Shown here in pieces: positions 51,116 to 59,901 of a stretch of DNA of 64,000 nt. Positions within the stretch are counted from its first letter, which is position 1, and every line of letters starts with the position of its first letter. Source of the DNA: an uncultured Oscillospiraceae bacterium (GTDB lineage: Bacteria; Bacillota; Clostridia; Oscillospirales; Oscillospiraceae); contig CANPWZ010000001.1 in assembly GCA_947585425.1 (NCBI GenBank), positions 1-64,000 on the forward strand, written 5' to 3'. Under the pieces are notes generated by a model that was given only the letters and a program-made list of their open reading frames with translations, did not search any database and was not told the DNA's origin. Both the position numbers and the translations under genes were made by a program.

Positions 51116-51787
51116 TTACCGTTCAATTATATCAATAACTGTGGCTACCCCGTCCCGGACAGAGAATTTGACCTCCATCCCGGCGAAGCCGAACCCGTAG
51201 ACCCGCTCCGGGTCGTCCTGGTAGGAGGGCCGGGGGTCCAGGGCCAGCACGTGGATCAGCGCATCCCGGCGGTCCTCCGGCACCTTTCGGATCAGCTCGT
51301 CCGGGACGGACACCGCCAGCCGCGCCTCCGGGGCCTCCGCCGCGAAGCCGCCCACCGCCTCGGGCCGGCAGTCGGCGTAGGGGAGGTAGGGCTTCACGTC
51401 GTAGATGGGGGTGCCGTCCATCAGGTCCGCCCCCGCCACGTGTAGGACGGGGCCCTCCGGGCCGTCCAGCTCCACCCTCAGCAGCTTTACGCAGGACAGG
51501 CCGATGGGGTTTGGCCGGAAGGGGGAGCGGGTGGCGAACACCCCCAGCCGGGTATTCCCGCCCAGCCGGGGAGGGCGCACCGTGGGGGACCAGCCCTCCC
51601 GCTTTGCCTGGGAGAACTCCCAGATCAGCCACAGGTGGGAGAAGCCGTCCAGCCCCCGGAAGGCGTCTGCCATCCGGTACTCCGGCTCGAACACAACGGC
51701 CGCCCGCAGCTCCTCCACCAGCCCCGCCTGCCGGGGCACGCCGAACTTGGAGGAGAACTCGGTGCGGATGTGGGCGATGGGCTTCAT
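51116..51787 (-). CDS. trmO: tRNA (N6-threonylcarbamoyladenosine-N6)-methyltransferase
   Basis: 223 aa TrmO/TsaA family beta-barrel. Motifs IAHIRTEFSSKFGVPRQ, FSHLWLIWEF, GVFATRSPFRPNPIGLS and DLMDGTPIYDVKPYLPYAD are family signatures for SAM binding and catalysis. A C-terminal domain of about 70 residues is also typical. It methylates t6A37 of tRNA-Thr. GC-rich like the core genome, in contrast with the flanking island genes. GGAGG precedes the ATG. Confidence 0.94.
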   Translation of the reverse strand: MKPIAHIRTEFSSKFGVPRQAGLVEELRAAVVFEPEYRMADAFRGLDGFSHLWLIWEFSQAKREGWSPTVRPPRLGGNTRLGVFATRSPFRPNPIGLSCVKLLRVELDGPEGPVLHVAGADLMDGTPIYDVKPYLPYADCRPEAVGGFAAEAPEARLAVSVPDELIRKVPEDRRDALIHVLALDPRPSYQDDPERVYGFGFAGMEVKFSVRDGVATVIDIIER

Positions 51788-51811
51788 GGGCGGGGCCTCC
51801 CTTCAAAAAAG

Positions 51812-51836
51812 CAGGGCGGGAGAGGCTCCCGCCCTG
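51812..51836 (-). terminator. Terminator of the XRE regulator gene
   Basis: 11-bp stem CAGGGCGGGAG / CTCCCGCCCTG with a 3-base loop and T6 on the minus strand (51810-51805). Confidence 0.82.
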
Positions 51837-51881
51837 TCCTTAGGACTATTTTACTCCTCGTCGGGGAGGATGACAATCGTT

Positions 51882-52223
51882 TTATTGCGGCTCGCGCAGT
51901 TTCCCACGGGCGGCCAGTCCTTCCATGTAGGCAAGAGACAGTTCTTTGCCCTGTTCATCGAGGGCATCCCAATGCTTCAGGCAAGTCTGCTGTCTTTTGG
52001 TGAGTTTTGCTTTTTCATCTTGAAGATTAAAAAACTGGGAAAGGGTGATACCAAAACCGTCGCAGATTTTCATAAGCGAGGGGACAGTCGGCACATAGGT
52101 CTTGTGGAGCATGGTGTTCAGTGTGGAGTACGGTATCCCAGATTCCTTCGCTAGACGGTAGTATGACCAGGAACGGTCATGGCATAATTGATTGATTCTT
52201 CCCATCACGTCAAACTCGTTCAT
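51882..52223 (-). CDS. XRE-family transcriptional regulator
   Basis: 113 aa. An HTH_3 domain (residues 5-65: INQLCHDRSWSYYRLAKESG, IPYSTLNTMLHK, PSLMKICDGFGITLSQFF) and a helical tail. It resembles single-domain regulators of integrative elements and metabolism alike. GGAGGGG precedes this ATG. A palindrome directly over its promoter region suggests auto-repression, and control of the divergent zinc-ribbon genes is possible. Confidence 0.85.
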   Translation of the reverse strand: MNEFDVMGRINQLCHDRSWSYYRLAKESGIPYSTLNTMLHKTYVPTVPSLMKICDGFGITLSQFFNLQDEKAKLTKRQQTCLKHWDALDEQGKELSLAYMEGLAARGKLREPQ

Positions 52224-52232
52224 GTTCCACCC

Positions 52233-52259
52233 CTCCATGTAAGTTTATTTTACATGGAG
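52233..52259. promoter_or_regulatory. Palindromic operator between XRE gene and zinc-ribbon gene
   Basis: Perfect 10-bp arms CTCCATGTAA (52233-52242) and TTACATGGAG (52250-52259) with a 7-base spacer, ten bases upstream of the XRE start codon. TTGACC on the minus strand (52274-52269) is a possible -35 box. Confidence 0.7.
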
Positions 52260-52302
52260 AAAGTCTGGTCAAAATAGATGTGAAAAAACGAAATAAAAAC
52301 AG

Positions 52303-52331
52303 TTGATTTCATGACGACAATACGTTATAAT
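52303..52331 (+). promoter_or_regulatory. Promoter of the zinc-ribbon membrane protein genes
   Basis: TTGATT (52303-52308), 17-bp spacer, TATAAT (52326-52331). Confidence 0.8.
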
Positions 52332-52367
52332 CCAGATAAGAAAAGCCATAAGGGAGGTTTTAACACT

Positions 52368-52874
52368 ATGTATTGCCAGAATTGTGGCAGCGAATTGCCT
52401 GAAGGAGCGATGTTTTGCCCTCGTTGTGGTACGGAATCTACAATTTTACCACAGCAAACAGATGAGGAACCGAAAAAGACGGAGGCGCAGCCGGCATGGG
52501 ATCGGTCGCAGCGCCCAGAAACATTGAACAAATTTTTCGGCCTACTTGATATTGCGCAGGCGATTTGGGCAGCTATCAATGTGATTGGAATTTTGGTTTC
52601 TTTGGATTCTTTTGTTTTAACAGATTGGCAGCTTCTTGAGGGCGTCTTTCGGATATTGGGATTTGAAGTGGTGGGCTGCCTGGTCTTTGTAGGTATTCTT
52701 TGCTTCGCGCTTAAGAAATATGGCCGGCAAAACACACCACAGGACGAGAAATACATCAAAAGCGAACAGGGAATTAAGGACTTCGGCAGACTTCGCACTA
52801 GTGTTTTTATCGTGGCTGCAATTGCGCTGGTCTCCCTTGTAATCATTTTGTGGAAGTATTTTGGGTGGAGGTAA
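52368..52874 (+). CDS. Zinc-ribbon membrane protein
   Basis: 168 aa. N-terminal zinc ribbon CQNCGSELPEGAMFCPRCG, a charged linker, then three hydrophobic helices (about 60-75, 95-112, 145-163). The ribbon should be cytoplasmic. AGGGAGG nine bases before the ATG. AT-rich compared with the core genome. Function unknown; such domain pairs occur in many small Firmicutes membrane proteins. Confidence 0.72.
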   Translation: MYCQNCGSELPEGAMFCPRCGTESTILPQQTDEEPKKTEAQPAWDRSQRPETLNKFFGLLDIAQAIWAAINVIGILVSLDSFVLTDWQLLEGVFRILGFEVVGCLVFVGILCFALKKYGRQNTPQDEKYIKSEQGIKDFGRLRTSVFIVAAIALVSLVIILWKYFGWR

Positions 52875-52943
52875 AAGACAGCGAGAAGGTAAGAACAATG
52901 CTTTCACTATATAACGATTGAGACAGGGAGATGATTCTTCATA

Positions 52944-54134
52944 ATGTTCTGCATCTACTGTGGGAAAGAAATTGAGGACAGGGCAAGGTTTTGCCCCTAT
53001 TGCGGCAAAGCGCAAGTACCCCAGGCGGAAAAAGCACAAGAGCCCGCAAGCGACAAAAACCCTGACAATAAACTGTCCGCGTCGAAACGCACGGACGGCA
53101 GTATAAACGGGGCTGTCGTTCCTCCGATTTTGGTGGACAACAAGGTCAATAGAACAAAGCGGAAAACGATGTCTATTGCGGTGGCGGCAGTTTGCGTCTT
53201 TCTCATCATAGCAGTCGCAGTAGGTATGCTGATTCTGCGCGGAGCAGGGGGCGGTTCCGTAGCAAACCCGACGCCGACCATTCCGACGCTTGCACCCAGC
53301 ACACCGGCTTCCAACACAGACAATACGCCAACCGAAGCCGGGCTTGTTATCGATGAAAGCCAACTTCTTGCGGCGTCTACCACCCAATGGCCTTTCAGTT
53401 TGACCGACGAGGAAATCTATTTTCTTTGCTTTGAGACAGCGTATGAATACGCGCGCGATGTTTGTTGCATGCCAGAGGCTACGGAGGATGAACTGGAAGC
53501 CCAAGAGACCTATGTTTATATTGCAAAGGATTCCGTATTTGCCGACCAGTCGGCTGCGGATCGGTTCGATTTAGGCTTCAACATACTTGTTGTAAATGAA
53601 TACGATCCCTTTTATGATGAGAAAGAGATGAGCGTGAATTGGGCATTTATGCCGGACGGAAGCGGCAAATACAAAGCAGAAGAAACCTCGTCCACGGCAG
53701 GGGAATTCTGGGGTACCATGAATTATGAGTACACAGATAAGTATGGTGAGCCGTATGTTATGCACGGCAGCGACGCCCCATATGATGATTATCCGATGGA
53801 TAACTACTGGCCGGGTACTGACTTAACGGTCGATACCGTTTACTGGATTGCCGACTTTGCCGCTGAGTGTTACGTGAAGCAGCTTTATCTTCCGCTTTGG
53901 CACGAGAATATGAGTCTTGACTTTTTCCTTTCTTCCGGGGGAGCATTCACAAGCGATAAAGAGAGTATTCATGTGGAGCAAAAGGGGAATAAATATCAGG
54001 CATACGTTGCGTTTGAGATTTACGATATAGGCGACAGTTATCCTTCAAAGCCAGATGGATACTTCACTTTTACCTATGATTTTGCGAGTGGTTATGTTAC
54101 AATTACTGACCACGACTGGTATTCTTACACTTGA
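52944..54134 (+). CDS. Zinc-ribbon, transmembrane, extracellular-domain protein
   Basis: 396 aa. Cytoplasmic zinc ribbon CIYCGKEIEDRARFCPYCG, a basic linker, one membrane helix (about residues 75-98), a Pro/Thr-rich stalk (TPTIPTLAPSTPASN), then about 265 residues of acidic, Tyr/Trp-rich extracellular sequence predicted beta-rich and ending in DHDWYSYT. It follows the similar zinc-ribbon gene by 69 bases. It may sense something outside the cell and signal through the ribbon. AT-rich; no family recognised for the outer domain. Confidence 0.7.
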   Translation: MFCIYCGKEIEDRARFCPYCGKAQVPQAEKAQEPASDKNPDNKLSASKRTDGSINGAVVPPILVDNKVNRTKRKTMSIAVAAVCVFLIIAVAVGMLILRGAGGGSVANPTPTIPTLAPSTPASNTDNTPTEAGLVIDESQLLAASTTQWPFSLTDEEIYFLCFETAYEYARDVCCMPEATEDELEAQETYVYIAKDSVFADQSAADRFDLGFNILVVNEYDPFYDEKEMSVNWAFMPDGSGKYKAEETSSTAGEFWGTMNYEYTDKYGEPYVMHGSDAPYDDYPMDNYWPGTDLTVDTVYWIADFAAECYVKQLYLPLWHENMSLDFFLSSGGAFTSDKESIHVEQKGNKYQAYVAFEIYDIGDSYPSKPDGYFTFTYDFASGYVTITDHDWYSYT

Positions 54135-54170
54135 CTTAATGGGTATCTGAGAGAACAGCCCCTTCAATAT

Positions 54171-54203
54171 AAAAAGAGACTTGCGAAAGCAAGTCTCTTT
54201 TTT
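54171..54203. terminator. Bidirectional terminator
   Basis: 13-bp stem around GAAA (AGAGACTTGC / GCAAGTCTCT core) with A and T runs on both sides. Confidence 0.9.
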
Positions 54204-54224
54204 ATATGATTCCCCCAAAACTGA

Positions 54225-54809
54225 TCAGAAGTACCGCTTCAGCAGGCCCTCCAGAGCCCTGCCGTGGCGGGCCTCGTCACGGGCCATCTCGTGGACGGTG
54301 TCGTGGATGGCGTCAAGGCCGTTCTTCTTGGCGCAGGCGGCCAGGTCGAACTTGCCCTTGGTGGCGCCGTACTCGCAGTCCACCCGCCAGGCCAGGTTCT
54401 TCTTGGTGCTGACGGTCATGTTGGGCTCCAGCTCGCTGCCCAGCAGCTCGGCGAACTTGGCGGCGTGCTCGGCCTCCTCATAGGCGGCCTTCTCCCAGTA
54501 CAGGCCGATCTCGGGATAGCCCTCCCGGTGGGCGATGCGGGCCATGCAGAGGTACATGCCCACCTCGCCGCACTCGCCGTTGAAGTTGGCCATCAGCTGC
54601 TCCTTGATGTAGGCCTTGTCCTCGTCGGAGATGTCGGCGTTGTTCTTCACGGTCTTGGCGTAGACGCCGAACTCATGCTCGGCGGCCAGCTTCATCTCGC
54701 CCTCCTGGGCGGTGAACTTGGAGCCGGAGACGTGGCAGACGGGGCACTCGGCGGGGGGATTCTCGCCCTCATAGACGTAGCCGCAGACGGGGCAGATCCA
54801 TTTTTTCAT
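54225..54809 (-). CDS. rbr: Reverse rubrerythrin
   Basis: 194 aa. The rubredoxin-like domain is at the N-terminus (CPVCGYVYEGENPPAECPVC), followed by the ferritin-like di-iron domain (AEHEFG, NGECGEVGMY, EEAEHAAKF, DEARHGRALEGLL). This is the domain order of reverse rubrerythrins. They reduce hydrogen peroxide and oxygen in anaerobes. GAGGAGG precedes the ATG. Confidence 0.95.
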   Translation of the reverse strand: MKKWICPVCGYVYEGENPPAECPVCHVSGSKFTAQEGEMKLAAEHEFGVYAKTVKNNADISDEDKAYIKEQLMANFNGECGEVGMYLCMARIAHREGYPEIGLYWEKAAYEEAEHAAKFAELLGSELEPNMTVSTKKNLAWRVDCEYGATKGKFDLAACAKKNGLDAIHDTVHEMARDEARHGRALEGLLKRYF

Positions 54810-54863
54810 CGGTGTTTCCTCCTCAAAAGATTGTTGTAGTTAACAGGAATAAATCCTATTAGC

Positions 54864-54892
54864 ATCTTACCACAGATTCCCGTTGATGTAAA
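54864..54892 (-). promoter_or_regulatory. Promoter of the rubrerythrin gene
   Basis: Minus strand TTTACA (54892-54887), 17-bp spacer, TAAGAT (54869-54864). A small AGGA-ATAAA-TCCT dyad follows; no PerR box is evident. Confidence 0.75.
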
Positions 54893-54918
54893 GAGCTTTT
54901 TGCGGTCCAGGACAAGAT

Positions 54919-55944
54919 TTAGTCGTCCTTGTGCTGGGCGTAGAACTGATCGTAGTCCTTGAGATTGGCCGCCAGCAGGGCGGGGGTGTCCAGCCCGTAG
55001 GGGCAGCGGCTCTTGCAGGCGCTGCAGTGGAGGCAGTTTTCGATGCGGTGCATCTTCTCATACCAGACATCGCTCATATAGGGCTTGTAGGGGGAGCGGC
55101 GGAGCAGCTGGGCCATCCGGGCGGACTGGGGGATGTCGATCTCCGCGGGGCAGGGGAGGCAGTAGCCGCAGCTCCGGCAGAAGCTCCCCACCAGCTCCTT
55201 GCGGTCCTGTTCGATGACGGCGCGCAGCTCGTCGGTCATCTGCTGTCCGGCGGCGTCCAGCTCCAGCCACTGGTCCAGCTCCCACTGGTGCTGGATGCCC
55301 CAGATGGGCACCACGTTCTCGTGCTGCTGCATGAAGGCGAAGCAGGCGGCGGCGTTGTTCAGCATCCCGCCGGAGAGCCCCTTCATGGCGATGAAGCCCA
55401 TGTCGGCCGCCTCGCACCGTTTCAGCAGGTCCCGCTCGATGCCGGTGGCCAGATAACAGAAGGGGAACTGGAGCGTCTCGAAGTTTCCGCTCTCGATGGC
55501 GGCTTTGGCGATGTGGGCCCGGTGGTTGGTGATGCCGATGTGCCGCACGTACCCCTTTTGTTTGGCCTCCAGGGCGGCGGCAAAGGCCCCGTCCGGGTCC
55601 TGGGGGTCGGGCAGCTCCGCCGGGTTATGGAACTGGAACAGGTCGATGTAGTCGGTTTTCAGCATCCGCAGGGAGTTCTCGATGTGCTCCGCCACCGTCT
55701 TTTTATCCTTTGCCATGCTCTTGGTGGAGATGACCACGTTCTCCCGGATGCCCTCGAAGGCGATCCCCAGCTTTTTCTCGCTGTCGGTGTAGGCGTTGGC
55801 GGTGTCGAAGTAGTTGATCCCGGCGTCGTAGGCCCGGCGGACCAGTTTCACCGCGTCCTCCACCGGGATGCGCTGGATGGGCAGGGCGCCGAAGGCGGTC
55901 TTGGTGACCATCAGCTCGGTCTTGCCCAGGCGGACTTTTTTCAT
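54919..55944 (-). CDS. Aldo/keto reductase with C-terminal ferredoxin-like domain
   Basis: 341 aa. The AKR barrel has KTAFGALPIQRI, catalytic-type FDTANAYTDSE (Asp, Tyr), STKSMAK (Lys) and LFQFHNP (His). The last ~100 residues carry two Cys sets, CRSCGYCLPCP and CLHCSACKSRCPYGL, typical of [4Fe-4S] binding. Such AKR-ferredoxin fusions are common in anaerobes; substrates are mostly unknown. The start after AAAGGGGCG replaces a longer upstream reading. Confidence 0.9.
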   Translation of the reverse strand: MKKVRLGKTELMVTKTAFGALPIQRIPVEDAVKLVRRAYDAGINYFDTANAYTDSEKKLGIAFEGIRENVVISTKSMAKDKKTVAEHIENSLRMLKTDYIDLFQFHNPAELPDPQDPDGAFAAALEAKQKGYVRHIGITNHRAHIAKAAIESGNFETLQFPFCYLATGIERDLLKRCEAADMGFIAMKGLSGGMLNNAAACFAFMQQHENVVPIWGIQHQWELDQWLELDAAGQQMTDELRAVIEQDRKELVGSFCRSCGYCLPCPAEIDIPQSARMAQLLRRSPYKPYMSDVWYEKMHRIENCLHCSACKSRCPYGLDTPALLAANLKDYDQFYAQHKDD

Positions 55945-55973
55945 GCGGATCGCCCCTTTGGTGTGTTTTGTCC

Positions 55974-56002
55974 AGTGTATCACAGATGGGGCGCGTCCGC
56001 AA
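55974..56002 (-). promoter_or_regulatory. Promoter of the aldo/keto reductase gene
   Basis: Minus strand TTGCGG (56002-55997), 17-bp spacer, TACACT (55979-55974). Confidence 0.6.
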
Positions 56003-56060
56003 GAAAAATCGGGGCCCCTGGGAAGCTGGAAAATTTGCCGGAAAATGATGGGATTGGGTC

Positions 56061-56089
56061 TGGCTTTTTCGTCAAAAAGCTGATATAAT
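56061..56089 (+). promoter_or_regulatory. Promoter of the HAD-acetyltransferase operon
   Basis: Perfect TATAAT (56084-56089) with a poor -35 box TGGCTT (56061-56066) at 17 bp. Confidence 0.55.
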
Positions 56090-56114
56090 ACGATCAGCGA
56101 ACTTTTGGGCGGGG

Positions 56115-56948
56115 GTGAGGCCTTTGGCCGCGCTGCAAGACAAACGGCTGTTTCTGCTGGACATGGACGGCACCATCTATCTGGACGAGGACCTGTTCCC
56201 CGGTGCCAAGTCCTTCCTGGAGGCGGTGCGGGAGCGGGGCGGGCGGTATCTGTTCCTCACCAACAACTCCTCCAAGGGGGTGGACGCCTACATCGAAAAG
56301 CTGGCCCGAATGGGGGTGGAGTCCTCCCGGGAGGACTTCCTCACCTCGGTGGACGCCCTCATCGCCCACCTGCGGGGAAGGCCCTCCTACCGGCTCTGCT
56401 ACGTGTTCGGCACCGAGAGCTTTCGGGCCCAGCTCAAGGAGGCGGGCGTTCCCGTCACTGACCGGCGCTCTGACGAGGTGGACTGCCTGCTCATCGGCTT
56501 CGACACCGAGCTGACCTTTCAGAAGCTGGAGGACGCCTGCATCCTGTTAAACAAAGGGGTGGACTTCATCGCCACCAACCCGGACTGGGTGTGCCCCACC
56601 TGGTACGGCTCGGTGCCCGACTGCGGCAGCGTCTGCGAGATGTTGTACCGTGCCACCACACGGCGGCCTCTGGTCATCGGCAAGCCCAAGCCCGCCATGG
56701 TGGAGCTGGCCATCCGGCGGACCGGCTTTGCCCCGGAGCAGGCCCTGGTGGTGGGGGACCGGCTGTACACCGACATCGCCGCCGGGGTGAACGCCGGGGT
56801 GGACACCGCCTTCGTTCTCTCCGGCGAGGGGACGAGAGCCGACCTGGAGACCAGTCAGGTAAAGCCCGTTTGGGTGTTCGACGACATCGCCGCCCTCCAC
56901 GCCGCCTGGGCGGGGGAGGACCGTCCGGCAGAGGGGGAGAGGAAATGA
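56115..56948 (+). CDS. HAD-IIA family phosphatase (NagD/AraL-like)
   Basis: 277 aa. HAD motif I LLDMDGTIYLDED, motif II LTNNSS, motif III Lys in IGKPKPAM and motif IV VVGDRLYTDIAAGVNAG; the large C2 cap between motifs II and III marks class IIA. It dephosphorylates sugar phosphates or nucleotides. GTG start near GGGCGGGGG; a TTG nine bases later is the alternative. Overlaps the acetyltransferase gene by four bases. Confidence 0.9.
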   Translation: MRPLAALQDKRLFLLDMDGTIYLDEDLFPGAKSFLEAVRERGGRYLFLTNNSSKGVDAYIEKLARMGVESSREDFLTSVDALIAHLRGRPSYRLCYVFGTESFRAQLKEAGVPVTDRRSDEVDCLLIGFDTELTFQKLEDACILLNKGVDFIATNPDWVCPTWYGSVPDCGSVCEMLYRATTRRPLVIGKPKPAMVELAIRRTGFAPEQALVVGDRLYTDIAAGVNAGVDTAFVLSGEGTRADLETSQVKPVWVFDDIAALHAAWAGEDRPAEGERK

Positions 56949-57586
56949 CCAACCGTGAGCGCAGGGATCGGGGAATGGTCTACGTGGGGGACGACCAGGT
57001 TTTCGCGGAGATGGCGGAGTGCAAAAAGAAGCTGAAAAAGCTGAATGAACTGGACCGCTGGGAGTACGAGAAGATCAACGCCGCTGCCAGGGAGGTCATC
57101 CCCGACTCCCAAAACCTGTTCGTGATCCCGCCCTTTTACTGCGAGTACGGCACCCACATCAGGACGGGGCGCAACTTTTTCGCCAACTACAACTGCGTGC
57201 TCATCGACGTGGCCCCCATCGTCATCGGCGACAACTGCATGTTCGGGCCCAACGTGTCGATCTACACGGCGGGGCACCCCGTCCATCCCGCCACCCGGAA
57301 CAGCGGCTATGAGTATGGCAAAGGGGTGGTCATCGGGGACAACGTGTGGATCGGCGGCAGCGTCACCATCGTGCCGGGGGTACGGATCGGCAGCAACGCC
57401 GTCATCGGCGCGGGCAGCGTGGTCACCTCCGACATCCCGGACCTGGTGGTGGCGGCGGGGAATCCCTGCCGGGTGATCCGCCAGATCACCGAGCAGGACC
57501 GCCGGTACGCCTACAAAAAAGAGCTGATCGACGACGAGGCCTGGAAGATCATCTCCGCCGACGGCGGGGAGCTGTTCTGGAAATAA
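56945..57586 (+). CDS. Sugar O-acetyltransferase (Maa/LacA-like)
   Basis: 213 aa left-handed beta-helix acyltransferase. N-terminal helical part (CKKKLKKLNELDRWEYEKI), then hexapeptide repeats with IYTAGHPVHPATRN (catalytic His) and VWIGGSVTIVPGVRIGSNAVIGAGSVVT. It acetylates maltose, galactosides or similar sugars with acetyl-CoA. ATGA overlap with the HAD gene. The position before a sugar transporter fits detoxification of surplus sugars. Confidence 0.92.
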   Translation: MTNRERRDRGMVYVGDDQVFAEMAECKKKLKKLNELDRWEYEKINAAAREVIPDSQNLFVIPPFYCEYGTHIRTGRNFFANYNCVLIDVAPIVIGDNCMFGPNVSIYTAGHPVHPATRNSGYEYGKGVVIGDNVWIGGSVTIVPGVRIGSNAVIGAGSVVTSDIPDLVVAAGNPCRVIRQITEQDRRYAYKKELIDDEAWKIISADGGELFWK

Positions 57587-57644
57587 GCGCATCCTGTGAC
57601 CGTCCGTTCCGCCCCATCCACCCATTCTGAGAGAGGAGAGACGT

Positions 57645-58991
57645 ATGGATCCCAACAAGCTGAACAACAAACGCACCATCCTGGTGGGCCTGGCCTTCCT
57701 GTCCATCAGCGCCTTCTGGCAGATGTACGACGGCGTGGTGCCCAAGATCCTGACCAAGACCTTTGAGATGAACGAGACGCTGACCGGCGTCATCATGGCG
57801 GCGGACAACGTGCTGGCTCTGTTCCTGCTGCCCCTGTTCGGCGGCCTGTCCGACCGCACCAAGCCCGGCAGGCTGGGCCGCCGGACGCCTTACATATTGG
57901 CGGGCACCGCCCTGGCGGTGATCCTGATGAACATCCTGCCCATCCTGGACAACGGCTACGCCGCCGAGGCCGCGCCGTTTAAGTTCGCCTCCTTCGTGGT
58001 GGTGCTGGGCCTGCTGCTCATCGCCATGGGCATCTACCGCTCCCCCGCCGTGGCCCTCATGCCCGACGTGACCCCCAAGCCGCTGCGCTCCAAGGGCAAC
58101 GCCATCATCAACCTGATGGGCGCCGTGGGCGGCATCATCTACCTGATCCTGGCTGCGGTGATGTACCCCAACTCCAAGGTGCAGGGCCTGGATCATGTGA
58201 ACTACCAGCCCCTGTTCCTGATCGTGTCTGGCATCATGGCGGTGGCGGTGATCGTGCTGCTCGTCACCATCCGGGAGCCCAAGCTGGCCGCCGACAACCA
58301 GGCCCTGGAGGCCCAGCACCCCGAGTGGAACCTGGCGGAGGACGACGGCTCCGGCAACGAGGAGCTGCCCGCCCCGGTGAAGCGGAGCCTGGGCTTCCTG
58401 CTGGCCTCCATCGCCCTGTGGTTCATCGGCTACAACGGCGTCACCACCTGGTTCACCACCTACATCGACGAGGTCATGGGCCAGGGCCTGGGCGGCGCGT
58501 CCACCTGCCTGATGGTGGCCACCGCCGGCGCCATCGTGTCCTATATCCCCATCGGCATCATCGCCTCCAAGATCGGCCGGAAGAAGACCATCCAGGCGGG
58601 GATCATCCTGCTGGCGGTCATGTTCCTCCTCGGTGGCATTCTGACCATGGTGTTCCACTCCATCAACGCCGTGATGTTCGTGGCCTTCGCCGCCGTGGGC
58701 CTGGCATGGGCGGCCATCAACGTCAACTCCCTGCCCATGGTGGTGGAGATGTGCAAGGGCTCCGACGTGGGCAAGTTCACCGGCTACTACTACACCGCCT
58801 CCATGGCGGCCCAGGTGATCACTCCCGCCCTGGCGGGCACCCTCATGCGGGCCATCGGCTACCGGGTGCTGTTCCCCTACGCCGCCTTCTTCGTGGCGTG
58901 CAGCTTCGTCACCATGCATTTTGTGAAGCATGGGGACGTGAAGGTCAAGGCCAAGAAGGGTCTTGAGGCGTTCGAAGACATGGATGACTGA
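57645..58991 (+). CDS. MFS sugar transporter, GPH/SLC45-like
   Basis: 448 aa with twelve membrane helices. LFGGLSDRTKPGRLGRRTPYIL is the MFS A-motif with the charged stretch typical of glycoside-cation symporters. A long central loop (about 205-245, EAQHPEWNLAEDDGSGNEELP) separates the halves. Likely takes up a disaccharide or glycoside. GAGAGGAGAGACGT before the ATG. Lies between an acetyltransferase and a phosphodiesterase gene. Confidence 0.85.
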   Translation: MDPNKLNNKRTILVGLAFLSISAFWQMYDGVVPKILTKTFEMNETLTGVIMAADNVLALFLLPLFGGLSDRTKPGRLGRRTPYILAGTALAVILMNILPILDNGYAAEAAPFKFASFVVVLGLLLIAMGIYRSPAVALMPDVTPKPLRSKGNAIINLMGAVGGIIYLILAAVMYPNSKVQGLDHVNYQPLFLIVSGIMAVAVIVLLVTIREPKLAADNQALEAQHPEWNLAEDDGSGNEELPAPVKRSLGFLLASIALWFIGYNGVTTWFTTYIDEVMGQGLGGASTCLMVATAGAIVSYIPIGIIASKIGRKKTIQAGIILLAVMFLLGGILTMVFHSINAVMFVAFAAVGLAWAAINVNSLPMVVEMCKGSDVGKFTGYYYTASMAAQVITPALAGTLMRAIGYRVLFPYAAFFVACSFVTMHFVKHGDVKVKAKKGLEAFEDMDD

Positions 58992-59005
58992 GCGAGGCGA
59001 TTAAA

Positions 59006-59836
59006 ATGAAAAAACACAGCTCATTACGGGCCGCCCTGATGGCCCCGGCGGCCGCGGCGGGGGCCTACCTGCTGTCCCTCCGGGGCAGGAGGGACCACCC
59101 CGCCTGGGCGGTGCTGGAGCGGTACCGCTACGCCCACCGGGGCCTCCACGACAAAGCAAACGGCGTCCCGGAGAACTCCCTGGCCGCCTTCCGCCGGGCG
59201 GTGGAGCACGGCTTCGGCGCGGAGCTGGACGTCCATCTGACAAAGGACGGACGGCTGGCCGTCATCCACGACGACTCCCTGCTCCGCACCGCCGGGGCGG
59301 ATGTGAAGGCGTCCGAGTCCACGGCGGAGGAGCTGGCCCAGTACCGCCTGGAGGGGACGGAGGAGAAGATCCCTTTTTTGGAGGAGGTGCTGCCCATCTT
59401 TGAGGGCAAGACGCCCCTCATCGTGGAGCTGAAGGTAGACGGGAACAACGACGCCCTCTGTCAGGCCGCCTGCGAGATGCTGGATCGGTTCGATGTGGAC
59501 TACTGCGTCGAGTCCTTCCACCCCGGCGCGGTGCGTTGGCTGAAGGAGCATCGGCCCGATGTCTGCCGGGGCCAGCTCAGCGAAAACTTTTTGAAAAGCA
59601 AGGGCACCAACATGGGCCCCTTCGCCGACTTCGCCATGACCCATCTGCTGCTGGACTTCGTCACCCTGCCCGACTTCATCGCCTACGACTGGCACGGCCG
59701 GGAGGGCCTGTCCCCCCGGCTGGCCCGGACGCTCTGGGGCGTCCGGGAGGTCAGCTGGACCGTCCGGGACCGGGAGACCATGGAGCGGCTGGAACAGGAG
59801 GGCAGCCTCATTATCTTTGAGGATTTCATCCCGTGA
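59006..59836 (+). CDS. Glycerophosphodiester phosphodiesterase
   Basis: 276 aa. An N-terminal hydrophobic segment (AALMAPAAAAGAYLLSL) probably anchors it. The GDPD motifs are YAHRGLHDKANGVPENS, ELDVHLTKDGRLAVIHDD and VELKVDG; HR, E-N, E-D and H are the metal and catalytic residues. It releases glycerol-3-phosphate from lipid or teichoic-acid derived diesters. Substrate can feed the glpP/GlpA-like genes 3 kb further on. 14 bases after the transporter gene. Confidence 0.92.
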   Translation: MKKHSSLRAALMAPAAAAGAYLLSLRGRRDHPAWAVLERYRYAHRGLHDKANGVPENSLAAFRRAVEHGFGAELDVHLTKDGRLAVIHDDSLLRTAGADVKASESTAEELAQYRLEGTEEKIPFLEEVLPIFEGKTPLIVELKVDGNNDALCQAACEMLDRFDVDYCVESFHPGAVRWLKEHRPDVCRGQLSENFLKSKGTNMGPFADFAMTHLLLDFVTLPDFIAYDWHGREGLSPRLARTLWGVREVSWTVRDRETMERLEQEGSLIIFEDFIP

Positions 59837-59853
59837 GAGACGCGGATAAAAGG

Positions 59854-59885
59854 AGAGCGCCGGGGCCGTAAGGCTCCGGCGCTCT
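59854..59885. terminator. Bidirectional terminator
   Basis: Stem AGAGCGCCGG / CCGGCGCTCT, extended inward by GGCC-GTAA-GGCT, flanked by AAAAGG and TTTTGG. Confidence 0.82.
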
Positions 59886-59901
59886 TTTGGGGAAAAGCGG
59901 G

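Noticed and set aside
51882-52223. XRE protein as the repressor of the phage cluster
   Set aside because: It is about 12 kb away beyond several core genes, has its own palindrome and terminator, and lies in a different composition island.
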